A stretch of DNA of 64,000 nt from Apostichopus japonicus. Taxonomy: Eukaryota > Echinodermata > Holothuroidea > Aspidochirotida > Stichopodidae. The notes beneath the pieces were generated by a model, which saw only the letters and a list, made by a program, of their open reading frames with translations, had not been told where the DNA came from and made no database searches. This document shows, one piece after another, positions 21,181-33,514 of the stretch. Each line of letters starts with the position of its first letter. Within the stretch, counting starts at the first letter, position 1. The stretch covers positions 23,589,265-23,653,264 of the forward strand of contig NC_092573.1 of assembly GCF_037975245.1 (NCBI RefSeq). The letters run 5' to 3'. A program made the position numbers and the translations under genes.

Positions 21181-24100
21181 GTATGTCTTACATTGTTACT
21201 AGTACAGTAGTTCATCCATTTCACGGCAGATTTCGTACTGAATGTGATATATTACCTCCCTTGTACCCCAAAACAAAGTGCAGTGCTTTTCATGAAGCTA
21301 CAGTAAGATATATTCAACTAATGGTCACTGGAATATGATGGGGGAAAAAAACAGGATTGTTTTCTATAAAGCTCTAGACCTCGAGAAAAGGCCAGTTTAA
21401 AGGAAAAAGGGACTATAAAGTATAGTGAAATAGATATAATGAAAGTATTGGACTGTCGGACTTCTGGAGAAAGATAATTGAGACTGCGATATGAAATTTG
21501 TGTTAATATTTCTCTAAATAATAATTCTCTAAGAAAAAAAAACCTCCATGGGACAACATTTTCAAACATGTTGTTTATCAAGAAGTAGATGTAAAAAGTT
21601 ATGACCTGATCCAACAGAAAAGGGATATTTGACAATGTTTCTATGTTTGTTCCTGTTATTTGGATATTTTCCTCTTAAATATATGTGTAGTTTGGGGTCC
21701 CTTTAAACCTTCATCAATAATTGATCTCAAGTCTGGAAAAAAATTGGTTATGTTTTTTCTTTTCTTTTTTATTCATTTCTAATATTTACACCAAAAGGTA
21801 GTCATTTTTAGCTTATGAGCGGTCAACAGACCATTTCAGGGATGACACCCAACACCATTTTATTCTTAGAAACCTTGTAATGCAATTTGAACTAGTTTTG
21901 CTACCTTCAATGATGATCCTGTGATGTTTAAACGCTTGGTCGTTCCTCAAACTTAATGTGGTATGGACAACAACAAAAAAGTCTATTCTTTCTACAAGTG
22001 TTGTTATGTTTTATCAACTTAAAAGAGACAATATTAATATTTACAATATTAATATTAAAGTATGCAAATTGAAATTGTACACGCTGTGTCTCAGTTGAGT
22101 TGTAGAGATGACATGGCAAATTTTGAATGGTTCATTGTCCAGACAGTCCGGTGGTCCAAGATAAAGAGTAAGATCTTGTTGTCCCAGGAAAAAACTAGAC
22201 AAAATTTACCCTGGATATGAGTATATGTCCTGAGTGATTGAGAAGTTGAAAATTTGAAAATTTATCTGTTAGCCCATCGCAAAATGGGAATATTGCTATG
22301 CCCAGTGCAAAATGCATAGCAGTTTTACTTTAAAGAACCATAGTAATTTATAAGAGGCAAAGTTCATAGCCTTCAAAAGTCCTAACCAAACTTTTTCACT
22401 AAATTATAACCCGCAAGATATTGACTAATTTATTCCTTAAAATCATTATATCATTCCCCGATACTTTCTTAATAAATACAACAGCTCTGAACCCATCTAC
22501 ACGAGGTACAGAATGCAGGGACCAGTTGGCTTCTATAAATGAGGACCTTTGTGAAATGGAATTGATTTTGATGAGCCTACGAAAATGCATCAAGACAAAG
22601 AAAGAGGAGCTCAGTACAGCTCAGGTCGGTGAATGTTTTTGGATTAATCTGGATTAATTTATTTATCTATCAAGCAACATAGCTTACTTCACCACACCCT
22701 GACCCCCATTTCTGTTATTTCTGACTGGCAGCTGCAGCAATGAGATGGCCATATACCCATAGGTGTAGGGGCCCAATTTGATTTGGGGGGGGGGCTGTAA
22801 CGACTTGCCCGAAAAATAGAACCAAAATTTGTCAACATGTTTATGTACATATCATATAGACATGCAGCAGTTAGTACATCGCATGCCATCATGTACCGTA
22901 CGGTCCGTGAAAGTTGTGCAGTATACAGCGGGATCCTAAGGTAAACAATGAAATGTTTTATGTAGATGGAGAAAAAGCATGGAGGGCCAATTATGTCCAA
23001 ACTCTCTTTTACATTAGTAATGGCAAATTAGTCGGGCAAGCTTAGAACTTTATTTTAATTACCAAGGAAATTTTTTTTTTTGCAGTAGGTGCCCGAAAAG
23101 TTCTCAGCATATTGCCCGAATTTTCACCAAACTATTTGGTTGGGGGGGCTGCAGCCCCCCTAGACCCCCAGCCTCCTACGCCTATGCATATACCCACCAT
23201 TGCCCACCAATTAAGAGCTGAATAGATCAGGGTTGTTATAGCACAGGATTACACTGGTTTGAATCCCGTTCTAGATGATACTCCTCTCTTTTCGAGCCAA
23301 CTTATTGCCTTCATATTAAATGAATTCTGATCAAATGTCCCTTTTTAGCGGATTTTTTTTATATTGAACATTCTTACTGATGTGTGCTTTTCTTTAAATA
23401 TTGTCAGTGGAAAAATAGACAAAGGCATACATAATGTGCCCTGTCAATTCTCTTACTTATTCATCCTTTTTATTGTTTTGGTATTCTTTTTTTTCTTCTT
23501 TGTTTTTCATCACAGAAACTGAATGAAGATCTTGATCATTTAGTGAAAGATTTGAACCATATGATGGAGAATGTCCCACATCACCTGCAAGTGAGGAAAA
23601 AAGATGACCAACAGGAGTGTCAAGAAAGGTGAATTTTCAGTTACACCTGATAGATTAAGAAATTCACAATATTTGACCCCTGAACCCTATGTGTTATGCA
23701 GTGGATGTGGTGTCTCTGTCAGACATGTGCCTCCCTAGGGGAGGGCAAGGGGAACTCACTCAACCCCTCCCACCTTCACTCTGAAAAATGAAAGTACCCT
23801 GTAGTCAAAACAAGAACCAAATAGTGTGTTCTCTTGTTACAGTTTGAGTTAACTGGTGGATTTTTGATGGTTTAACATTTAAGCTTTGCTTTTGTAAACC
23901 TGTTACCTAGGTAATTTTTAGGAGGTAAAATCAGTCATTGATGACCGAAGGTATGCTTGCCCTTATCTCAATATATTTCGGCTGTTGTCTATGCTGGCAG
24001 CTATTAACAAATTTAAATTAAAGGCAATTGTATTTTATTAGATTGGTGTTTAGTTTGAAGCCTGAATAATGTAAATATTCATATTAAGGACTGTAGTTTG

Positions 24101-26854
24101 ATCTCTGGTAATGATTCATTTAGAATTGGAAACACCCTCCTATTTCTTCATAGCCCCATCATCTCCTACTCCATGAATATCAACATAACAGGGTACACAC
24201 AAGGTACAGGTGTCAATTTAATATAACTTTTGCTGCAGTTCTTTAATTGATTTATAAATTGATAACTGAATATTAAATGTTCATATAATCGATTGTTTCA
24301 ACCTTGCTGTGGATGGGGGAGGATTGATGATATTTGGTGGCTTCATGCCCAACAATTTTGGCAGATTAATTGATGCACAGTGAGAGCTAGTTTAGCTTTT
24401 ATTTTGTTGTTTTCAAGCAGACTGCCCTTGCAAGAGAGACATGTGCAGGAAGATACTTATGTCCTGCCCCAGTTACCAAAACTGAAAAAGCCAGCTTCTC
24501 CTAGACTGGACTTCATCATGAGGGATGAGTACACATCAATCCCAAAGTAAGTTAAAAATAAAACAAGCAAATGTTGAGTTTGATAGGAAAGTGGTGACTT
24601 TGAGACATACCTGTCAGTGTGTAAATTTAGCAGTCGTCCGAGACGACCAAATTACCTGCCGGGCAACTAAAACTTGTCAAATTGTGAATTACTGGATGCC
24701 TGGCGGACAACCAAAACTATCGAAATGGCTGGTTAATGTTACGTGAAACAAACGTAAAAAGACACGGAAACAAGCGTGAAACCAAAAACATAAAATGACA
24801 TTTCACATAAGAAGAAACTCATTCCAACTGTCATTGTCAACAAATGCTCAAAGGAAGAGAGTGGCGGGAGAGGGGTTGGGGGGGGGGCGGGAGAGACAGT
24901 CACAGTAAGACAATGTGGTGGACTCATAGTTGATACGAGAAAGCTATTTTACATTTTGTATACCAGCTATGTTTGATAGAAGATAACTTCCAAATGTCCT
25001 TTCATTTTGCCGGAAAATTAATCACAGGTTTATAAATGGTTGTATGGATGTCATCGCAGTCAAAATGTTCTTGGAAGATCCTATTTTGTTATTTATAAGA
25101 TTTATGTTCAGTCGATTTCTCATTGAATATAAATATATTTATATTATATATGTATAATTATATATATATAATTAAAATGGTAATGGTAATGAGTTGGGCA
25201 ATCAAGAACAGTGAAAACCTTCCAGCCTCCATCGGGGTTCGAACCCAGGCCTCCCACTTTATATGCGGACACTCTAACCACTAGGCTATGGATGCTGATT
25301 GTAAGGAAGATCGTAACTCTACTGTAAGCATTTGTCACCTGTATCGAACAATAGTTCTGTTTTGGTGACATATTTTGCCTTACTCTAGAAGTCAAACATG
25401 ATGCTAACCAACTCGAAATCATTTGTGATTCCTAAAGCGGGATCACGAAAGAGATACGATATGACATACTGGTATATGAATGACTCAGGAATACACCTTT
25501 GTGGGCTATCATGTACATTAAAAGAAAACGTTCCCATTGGTTGGTTTGTCTGTTTGACCAGGTATATGAAAGGAAGAATATCCTACGAGGAACTCAACAG
25601 CATGGTGGAAGTGATCAACGAAACTATCCGAAAGAAATACCAGCTGATGTCCAAACCCAAGAACCGACTGACTGATAAGAAGAGAAAAAATTACATCAAG
25701 TACAAAGAACAGGAGACAAAAGAGACCAAAGGTAATTCCATAATCCTGATTGGGCCCTGGGGTATCATTCTATGCACTGTTGGGCCCTGGGGTATCATTC
25801 TATGCACTGTTGGGCCCGGGGTATCATTCTAATCACTGTTGGGCCGGGTTATCATTCTATGCACTGTTGGGCCTAGAGGTATCATTCTATGCACTGTTGG
25901 GCCCCGGGGGTACATTCTATGCACTGTTGGGCCTAGGAGTATCATTCTATGCACTGTTGGGCCCGGGTATCATTCTATGCACTGTTGGGCCCGGGTATCA
26001 TTCTATGCACTGTTGGGCCCGGGGTATCATTCTATACACTGTTGGGCCCGGGGTATCATTCTATGCACTGTTGGGCCCGGATATCATTCTATGCACTGTT
26101 GGGCCTAGGGGTATCATTCTATGCACTGTTGGGCCCAGGGGTATCATTCTATGCACTGTTGAGCCAGGGGTATCATTCTATGCACTGTTGGGCCCGAGGT
26201 ATCATTCTATGCACTGTTGGGCCCGGGGTATCATTCTATGCACTGTTGGGCCCGGGGTATCATTCTATGCACTGTTGGGCCCGGATATCATTCTATGCAC
26301 TGTTGGGCCTAGGGGTATCATTCTATGCACTGTTGGGCCCAGGGGTATCATTCTATGCACTGTTGAGCCAGGGGTATCATTCTATGCACTGTTGGGCCCG
26401 AGGTATCATTCTATGCACTGTTGGGCCCGGGGTATCATTCTATGCACTGTTGGGCCCGGGGGTATCATTCTATGCACTGTTGGGCCCTGGGGTATCATTC
26501 TATGCACTGTTGGGCCCCGGGGTATCATTCTATGCACTGTTGGGCCGGGTGTATCATTTGTATGCACTGTCGGGCCCTGGGGTATCATTCTACACTCTGT
26601 TGCTTAACAAGGGTCAGACGAAAGTTGGCTGAAAACGAAATTTCCTATAGTTTATGTTGAGCTCCTATTTTTTTCCCCATTGTACTTATTTTTTTGACTC
26701 AGGTGCATATTTCTTCGTGCCGGAAGATCTGACAAAGTTGTGCAGCCTGAGAAACGATGGCAGTGTCCGTAGTCGGTTAACCATGCTCAGACACTGCGGC
26801 CGGCTCAGAGAAGTCCGAGGTGGGGGACTTACTCGACATTTGCTAGTTCTCTAG
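21093..26854 (+). CDS. SKA1: Spindle and kinetochore-associated protein 1 (SKA1), 6 exons, 262 aa
   Basis: Assembled from exons 21093-21180, 22485-22624, 23516-23628, 24421-24546, 25562-25731 and 26703-26854 with consistent phases and GT/AG sites, totalling 789 nt including TAG. SKA1 is the microtubule-binding subunit of the SKA complex, which couples kinetochores to dynamic spindle microtubules in mitosis. Seen: an N-terminal coiled-coil region (ALNPSTRGTECRDQL through NEDLDHLVKDLNHMMENVPH), a linker rich in Pro and charged residues, then the C-terminal microtubule-binding winged-helix region: VPSYMKSRLTY-like IPKYMKGRISYEELNSM, KYKEQETKETKG, YFFVPEDLTKL, TMLRHCGRLREV and the terminal RGGGLTRHLLVL, matching the family's invariant RGGGLTR ending. 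Length is near the human protein (255). Introns hold a hAT MITE, an antisense SINE and a large minisatellite. Confidence in identity is high. Confidence 0.93.
22485..22624 (+). CDS. SKA1: SKA1 exon 2
   Basis: Encodes the first coiled-coil helix, ECRDQLASINEDLCEMELIL and following residues ending EELSTAQ. Acceptor ACAACAG, donor GTCGGTG (weak); ends in phase 0. Confidence 0.88.
22758..23186. mobile_element. hAT-type MITE, 429 bp, perfect 8-bp TSD
   Basis: Inserted in SKA1 intron 2. Target duplications CATATACC at 22750-22757 and 23187-23194 are identical. Termini read CATAGGTGTAGGGG on the left and CATAGGCGTAGGAGG inward from the right. The interior, including ACGACTTGCCCGAAAAAT and GTGCCCGAAAAGTT, matches diverged copies at 48870-49175 and 59040-59355. 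No coding capacity. Confidence 0.88.
23516..23628 (+). CDS. SKA1: SKA1 exon 3
   Basis: Encodes KLNEDLDHLVKDLNHMMENV, PHHLQVRKKDDQQECQE; the ENVPxHL segment is a recognisable SKA1 feature. Preceded by a strong polypyrimidine tract and CATCACAG. Donor GTGAATT, phase 2. The exon has little open frame around it and is easily missed. Confidence 0.9.
24421..24546 (+). CDS. SKA1: SKA1 exon 4
   Basis: Encodes the linker, DTYVLPQLPKLKKPASPRLD, and the start of the microtubule-binding domain, FIMRDEYTSIPK. Acceptor CAAGCAG, donor GTAAGTT. Confidence 0.9.
25176..25302 (-). mobile_element. tRNA-derived SINE, antisense in SKA1 intron 4
   Basis: On the minus strand the head reads like a tRNA: a box A-like AGCCTAGTGGTTAGAGTGTC, a box B GGTTCGAACCC, then a GGAGGCTGG acceptor-like end and a tail containing TTTTCACTGTTCTTGATTG and an ACCATT-repeat end. 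The same family occurs at 29590-29705 and, internally deleted, near 52815-52885. Confidence 0.8.
25562..25731 (+). CDS. SKA1: SKA1 exon 5
   Basis: Encodes YMKGRISYEELNSMVEVINE, TIRKKYQLMSKPKNRLTDKK and YIKYKEQETKETKG. The lysine-rich surface fits microtubule binding. Donor GTAATT at 25732; the minisatellite begins about 20 bp into the intron. Confidence 0.92.
25742..26605 (+). repeat. GC-rich minisatellite, ~29-bp unit, about 30 copies, in SKA1 intron 5
   Basis: Tandem units share GGTATCATTCTATGCACTG followed by TTGGGCCC and a variable G/C run. Units vary by 1-2 bp in the G run, which shifts frame and creates several overlapping spurious open frames. A higher-order repeat of 204 bp (seven units, including a diagnostic GAGCC variant at 26161 and 26365) shows that a block was duplicated. 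The array begins within about 20 bp of the exon 5 donor. Confidence 0.95.
26703..26854 (+). CDS. SKA1: SKA1 exon 6 with stop
   Basis: Encodes AYFFVPEDLTKLCSLRNDGS, VRSRLTMLRHCGRLREVRGG and GLTRHLLVL, then TAG. Acceptor GACTCAG after a T-rich tract. Carries the family's terminal RGGGLTR motif. Confidence 0.93.
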
Positions 26855-27683
26855 GAAAGCCCTCCTGGCGGCCACGGTATATGAGAAAGAATCTTCACTG
26901 GGATCATTTAACACTGCATATAGTCATCTGCTTGATCTCCAATGCTTGAGTGCTTGAGTGCAAAAGTTTACGATGGGGATTTAAATGGACACGTTCTAGT
27001 GTTTCTATGATGTATTTAAACACAAGATCGATTAGTCTCTCTTGAGACCCTCAACTCAGCCGTCTGGTTACAGAAATCCGACAAATGCTAGTTCTCTAGC
27101 AAAGTCCCCTGCAGGTCATGTTGAGAAAGAAGTTTATAGATGGATTTAACACTATATATATATGTTAATGTGCTTTACTTCCATGTACAGAAAAATTGAT
27201 TATAACATGTCAGGGATCCGTCGACTGAACTGCTTCTTGGAGTTGGAAACTTTTAAGTGTACTTTCTGTATAGTTCGTAGGAATGACCAAGTTAGTATTA
27301 CGATGGACTTTTGGCTTAATAGTGAAACTGATTGACAATGAATTGTTTGCTTGAAGAGTATTTATTTTGTCTTCTGTTATGGTTGTTTTTTTTATTTCTG
27401 TTTAGGAGATGCTTTTCTATCGAGCATCTGTGCTACAAATTAAAGAGAGAAAAGTTATACCAAAAAAAAACGTTAACAGACTGCTTGTCTACTGCAAGGC
27501 CTGATTAGTAGGTAAAGTTAGCTGCTACATGTATATATTTGTTTTTGTTATTATGTAATTGTATAGCTTAAAAAGTTGTTTTTCAAATAAGACAAATCTT
27601 GGTTAAGATCGGTGTAATGTTTTGATTAGTTTACATCAATGCTAAAAGTAAATACTGCCCTCTGCCATATGAAAGAAAATAAA
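26855..27683 (+). other. SKA1: Probable SKA1 3' UTR with AATAAA
   Basis: Non-coding sequence following the stop. A candidate AATAAA lies at 27678-27683. The extent is uncertain; no other gene feature is seen. Confidence 0.4.
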
Positions 27684-27814
27684 CGGCAGCAATCTAATAC
27701 AAGAAATAGATTAGTTCACAACAAAGAGTGATCAGAATAAATCCCTCGTTATCCTAACCATCGCTCTTCTGTTTACTCTCTTAAAACATCACAATCGGAA
27801 CTGACATTAAAGTC

Positions 27815-28370
27815 TCAATACGTGTTTGCTGATTTGTTCTTCTATATGCACTCTGCACAGGTGGGTTTACTGGAGAAAAGCTGTCGTAATCGGGAGAAAG
27901 AAATTTATCTTCTGTTGCCCTCATGGCGCGAACGATTTACCGTAAAATCACTGCGACCGCCCATATCAGCATGTTCATTACAAAAATGTAACCTATATAT
28001 ACTTGAATCGTCCACTTTTTTGACCATTTCCAAAAAGAAGATACTTTTCAAGAGAAGGGACCTAACACAGGCTAGCCACGAAAGTGAAAGTCGGTCGTTA
28101 ACAAAACAGAGAGATTTGATTGACGCATGATCTTTTGAATGGGGCTTGCAAATTTTGATTGAAGTTTGTAGAATCTACGGACTTGTTAGTAAATCTGGCG
28201 ACCTTAATTCAGCTCAATCTGTTTATCGACAGATAACTCAATAAAAATAATGAATATTGAAATGAAAATTGCATATGAAGAAGGTGTCATTTTCACTTCA
28301 GCTTTTAGTGCAGTAAGCTGAAAAGGTCGAAGTTTAAATGTTGGCAAACACGTACGGAGATCATCTATAC
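27815..28370 (+). repeat. Dispersed ~0.6-0.7 kb repeat, second copy
   Basis: Inverted relative to and clearly homologous with 12640-13318. It starts with TCTCAATACGTGTTTGCTGA and runs through the ACCGTAAAATCACTGCGACC and CTACGGACTTGTTA segments. Non-coding; family unknown. Confidence 0.7.
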
Positions 28371-28459
28371 ACCTGGATAAAGAGAGGCAATGGAGATTAA
28401 GTACCTTCCCCAAGGACACAACGTAATGATATGGCCAGGATTCGCACCTGCAAACCTTA

Positions 28460-28710
28460 AGCCCGGGTCACATCTGCGCGATTCAACACGCGATTCAACT
28501 CGCAACTAAAATCACGCGAATCAGAAAAGTTGCTTCTGGCTTCTGAAAAGTTGCGCTGAATAGGACATTGCTCTATTGCAAATCAACCCAAATCGACGGC
28601 GCAACTTTTATTGCGCAACAAGTTGATACCCGTGTCTAACTACGCGATTCAACCTTCAATTGTATTGCGAGTTGAATCGCGTGTTGAATCGCGCAGATGT
28701 GACCCGGGCT
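28460..28710. mobile_element. PIF/Harbinger-type MITE, 251 bp, 46-bp perfect TIRs, TTA TSD
   Basis: Ends AGCCCGGGTCACATCTGCGC and its exact inverse; the inverted repeat is perfect for 46 bp. Flanking TTA at 28457-28459 and 28711-28713. The paralogous site at about 51923 reads CAAACCTTAGATTGC with one TTA and no element, proving the insertion and its 3-bp duplication. A 3-bp TWA target duplication is typical of PIF/Harbinger. No coding capacity. Confidence 0.9.
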
Positions 28711-29589
28711 TTAGATCGCAAGTCCATTGCCATAACCCTTTGACCACAACGCTTTACAAATTTATTTTACACTTTCCATTGACACCTTGTTATTTAGTTC
28801 TTTTCATGAAGGAGGGCTATCATGGATTTTTTTCCTATGATTACAAGGTAACTTTTGGGTAGGGGAGGGGTACCTGGACAGAATGTTAGGGAGTGGGAGG
28901 GGGCTCTCAGGCCCTCTGCGAGTTGTATAATCAATGAGTCAGGATCACATTAGACTTGTAGAAGTAAACATCTCATGCTCGCCTGGTAGCAGCTTTACTG
29001 TAGCTTAACCTTGAACAATGGTAGTAAAGAACTGGAAGAAACTGGACCAAAAATTGTGAAATTAGGAAAAATCGGGATGAATGCATGAAGATTGTATGTA
29101 ATATTTTTTCTAAGTAACTATAGCACCAGCTTTCGAAAATCTATTGTATTTCATGGAACATCACAAAAATAATAAACAGAAAGTTTTTGAAGTATCTCTG
29201 AGTTTTTTGTTTTTGTTTCAAAGTTTGGCTTTTGGTGTTTGTGTGCGGTGTTGGTGGGGAGGGGGGGGGTGGGATGTGTGGCGTGAGTATGAATATGATT
29301 ATCCTTATGTTATCCTAATGGATTTACCAATCGATTCTTCATCATCATTTACCAGTGAGATTATAAATTTCTCATAATTTTCTCATTGTTACGTGTTCAG
29401 TCTAAATTTAAATACTTATATTCTTGGATTTTTAAAGTTTTCATAATTAATATGAATTCTTAAGATATTTTCCAGAAACCTGTTCGACAGGGCATGTTCT
29501 TTTTTGACTTGATCTTAGGCATTGAATTATGTTCTTCAAAGAAACAGAATTTGTACCCCTTTATTAGTCGGCCGCCCTATATATATGGA

Positions 29590-29705
29590 CATACAATCAG
29601 CATCCATAGCCTAGTGGTTAGGGTGTCCGCGTACAGAGCGGAAGGCCCGTGGTTCGAATCACGGTGGAGGCTGAAAGTTTTTTCACTGTTCTTGATTTTA
29701 TATTA
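29590..29705 (+). mobile_element. tRNA-derived SINE with near-intact tRNA head
   Basis: The head can be folded as a tRNA: acceptor GCATCCA with TGGAGGC (6 of 7 pairs), D-arm AGCCTAGTGGTTAGGGT, anticodon stem CCGC/GCGG with loop GTACAGA, and T-arm CCGTGGTTCGAATCACGG. It is followed by the SINE tail CTGTTCTTGATT, not by a terminator. The copy-2 counterpart has lost about 70 bp of the head. Confidence 0.75.
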
Positions 29706-29906
29706 TAGAAAGTATATATGTATATATATATATATGTTATTCGCTATCGACCGATTTGCGCAATCGATCGATAGCGCTGCGCTATCTATGGATCCGTCGT
29801 TGTCGCAAGCATCGGTAGATCGCGCTGCGCTATCAATCGATAGTTCGTGGGTCGTGTAGGATGAGATTTAAAGGGGAACTGCAGGCCTCGTCTACGTGAA
29901 TACCCT

Positions 29907-30185
29907 TTACAGTTTACGAATGCACGTTTTCAGCATTGACAACTCGCAGGAACTTGGCGCTTCCCTCAAGGCCAGGAAGGTCGACAATCTGAAAATTCCG
30001 GTTTTGACCCAATGTCGGAAGTGCGAGTCCACCTTGATGCTTGGATGAAGAAGATGAGATTTTATGGCATCGTACTTCTCCGCGCTGATGACTGGGCTCT
30101 TTGTTGAAGCAGCTTGGTGGTCGACGATCTCCTGCATGTGTTTTCGAAAAGCTGGCTCTTTTTCCATTTTTACGAATATCGTCAC
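29907..30185 (-). pseudogene. Transposon-derived coding relic, KRBA2-like N-terminal segment
   Basis: A 92-codon frame encodes KHMQEIVDHQ, VISAEKYDAIKSHLLHPSIK and VDSHFRHWVKTGIFRL. The pattern (helical segment, KYDxIKxxLL, DxxFRxWVK) resembles the region before the integrase core in KRBA2-like, transposon-derived proteins common in invertebrates. Only this fragment is present; there is no integrase core. Family assignment is from memory of pattern and is tentative. Confidence 0.4.
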
Positions 30186-30291
30186 TATATATCAGTACTA
30201 TATGAGGTCGATAGTCACTGTTGGCCCAATCATATCAGTAATTTAGCAGATTTCTTAGAACCAAGGCCTGAAGTGATATGGTACAACCTGA

Positions 30292-30664
30292 CAAGGGCGT
30301 AGGAACCGGGGGGGGGGGGGCTGGGGGGGCGCCAGCCCCCCAGTGAAAAACATGGGGGGCGGAAGTATCATTCCGCCCCCCCCCCCCGCTCCACAAGTCA
30401 GAAAACCCCTTTTTCATTTCCAAATGAGAAAAAAATCTCATTTGGAGCACCAAATTGCATTTAAGGCCAGGTGAAAATGCAAAATTCTTTACAAAATGGA
30501 GTGAGAGTTGAAGTATGCTATATTGCACCAAATTGCATATGAGGCCACCTGGAAATGCAAAAAAATTCCAAAGGGGAGGGGGACACCCCCTCCCCTTAGA
30601 CCCCTCCCCCAGGCCGGCCATCAGTCTGCAGCCCCCCACTCAAAAGTACCTTCCTACGCCACTG
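30292..30664. repeat. Nested GC-rich repeat with GGCGTAGGAA termini
   Basis: Starts CAAGGGCGTAGGAACC and ends with the inverse of CAGTGGCGTAGGAAGG. It carries long G and C runs and two copies of an AAATTGCAT(T/A)TRAGGCCA-type segment. It is related in terminal sequence to the hAT-type elements of the window, but a clean 8-bp duplication was not found. Confidence 0.6.
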
Positions 30665-30995
30665 CTTAACCAGATATATATGCCTGATTGAGCAATGGAT
30701 TGAGGATATCTCCATGATACAACCAATTTATTGGAACTCATTGTATCACTATCAATTGATAAAATTTTATTGAATTTATCATAAATATTTACATAGAAAA
30801 TGATAATTAAACGGGCAATTTTTGGAAAAATCGGTGATGTTTAAGAAAAAAACATTGTCATTATCAAAACTAGACATACAATCCGTCGATCGATACCTGC
30901 GCGATCTACCGATGCTTGCGCTAACAACGGATCCATAGATAGCGCAGCGCTATCGATCGATGGCGCTAATCGGTCGACAGCGCATAACAGCGCAT

Positions 30996-31020
30996 ATATT
31001 TATATATATATATATATATA

Positions 31021-31077
<57 letters not shown>
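30996..31077. repeat. (TA)n microsatellite
   Basis: Near-pure TA dinucleotide run adjoining the right end of the TIR element. Copy 2 has a shorter tract at about 53113-53165. Confidence 0.9.
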
Positions 31078-31080
<3 letters not shown>

Positions 31081-31718
31081 ATGTCAATATTTATTTTCTG
31101 ACCTTGAAGACGTATTCAAAGTAACAGGGGAATTCTTCTCTGTTTTCCCAACTACAAAAGATTCAATGCACTCATCCGTGCAGTCTTTCTGGGCCTTAAA
31201 CATGTATAGTTGTAGTATGTATGTATGCATATGTGATCTTCCCGCAAGCAGGAACTCGCGAAAGAAGCCATGGAGGCGTGTAGACGAGCAAGCTGACCGA
31301 AGCCAATCTCTCGGCACACATCCATTTAACGTCCATATCAGGAAGTTGTCATTGAACAATACCCTTGCCAGACGACACACATTGTTGTCATTACACATTA
31401 CACATTGCTATAGTAATGTTGTAGAGACTATATTACATATAATTTTAAACAACAGGAGACGTCTTTGTGCCAAGACTTAAAAGTGAGTAGTCATAGAACT
31501 AGCTTATTCATATCCATTTCGACGATTGATATTTTTAAGCAATTTGTAATGTTTGTATGTTTGTATAATATTTTGACTTGGAGAGTCGAATACTCTACAA
31601 AGACGTAAACAACACCACGGAACATCGATACATTTGAGCTGCTTGCGTTGAACTAGTTTATAATGTGTAGGACCATATAATAGGACGTATAGTTGTAAGT
31701 CCAAGCCGTAACAATACC

Positions 31719-33315
<1,597 letters not shown>

Positions 33316-33430
33316 TATATATATATATATATATATATAGGCTATATATATATATAGGCTATATATATAGGCTATATATATATATAGCCTATATATATAT
33401 ATAGCCTATATATATATATATATATATATA
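33316..33430. repeat. (TA)n tract with TAGGCTA/TAGCCTA interruptions
   Basis: TA dinucleotides broken by TAGGCTA on the left and TAGCCTA on the right, forming an inverted arrangement around about 33375. Confidence 0.8.
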
Positions 33431-33514
33431 GGAATAACGGAAAAACTGTTAAACAACTATGCTGCATTTAGAGAAAGGCTGGATCTCGAGTGAGATACAA
33501 TAATTGAATTAGGT

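Larger units (their letters stand above)
29735..30998. mobile_element. TIR element ~1.26 kb with KRBA2-like coding fragment, inserted in (TA)n
   Basis: Terminal inverted repeats of about 105 bp with scattered mismatches: left from about 29736 (GCTATCGACCGATT, GATAGCGCTGCGCTATCTAT, GGATCCGT) and right ending about 30988 as the inverse. Absent from the paralogous position in copy 2. It contains a minus-strand coding relic (29907-30185) and a nested GC-rich repeat (30292-30664). Superfamily not assigned. Confidence 0.7.

Noticed and set aside
25742-26605. CRISPR-like direct repeats of ~29 bp
   Set aside because: There are no unique spacers; units are contiguous and the context is a eukaryotic intron.
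25750-26632. Long overlapping open frames (up to 285 codons) with repeated SFYALLGPG or IILCTVGP-type peptides
   Set aside because: They are translations of the 29-bp minisatellite in several frames inside SKA1 intron 5. No start context, no conservation and flanking exons splice around them.
29595-29668. Functional tRNA gene
   Set aside because: It folds well, but it is joined to the tail of a repeat family seen two more times, has no T-run terminator, and its anticodon position (ACA) is unusual. It is a SINE head.
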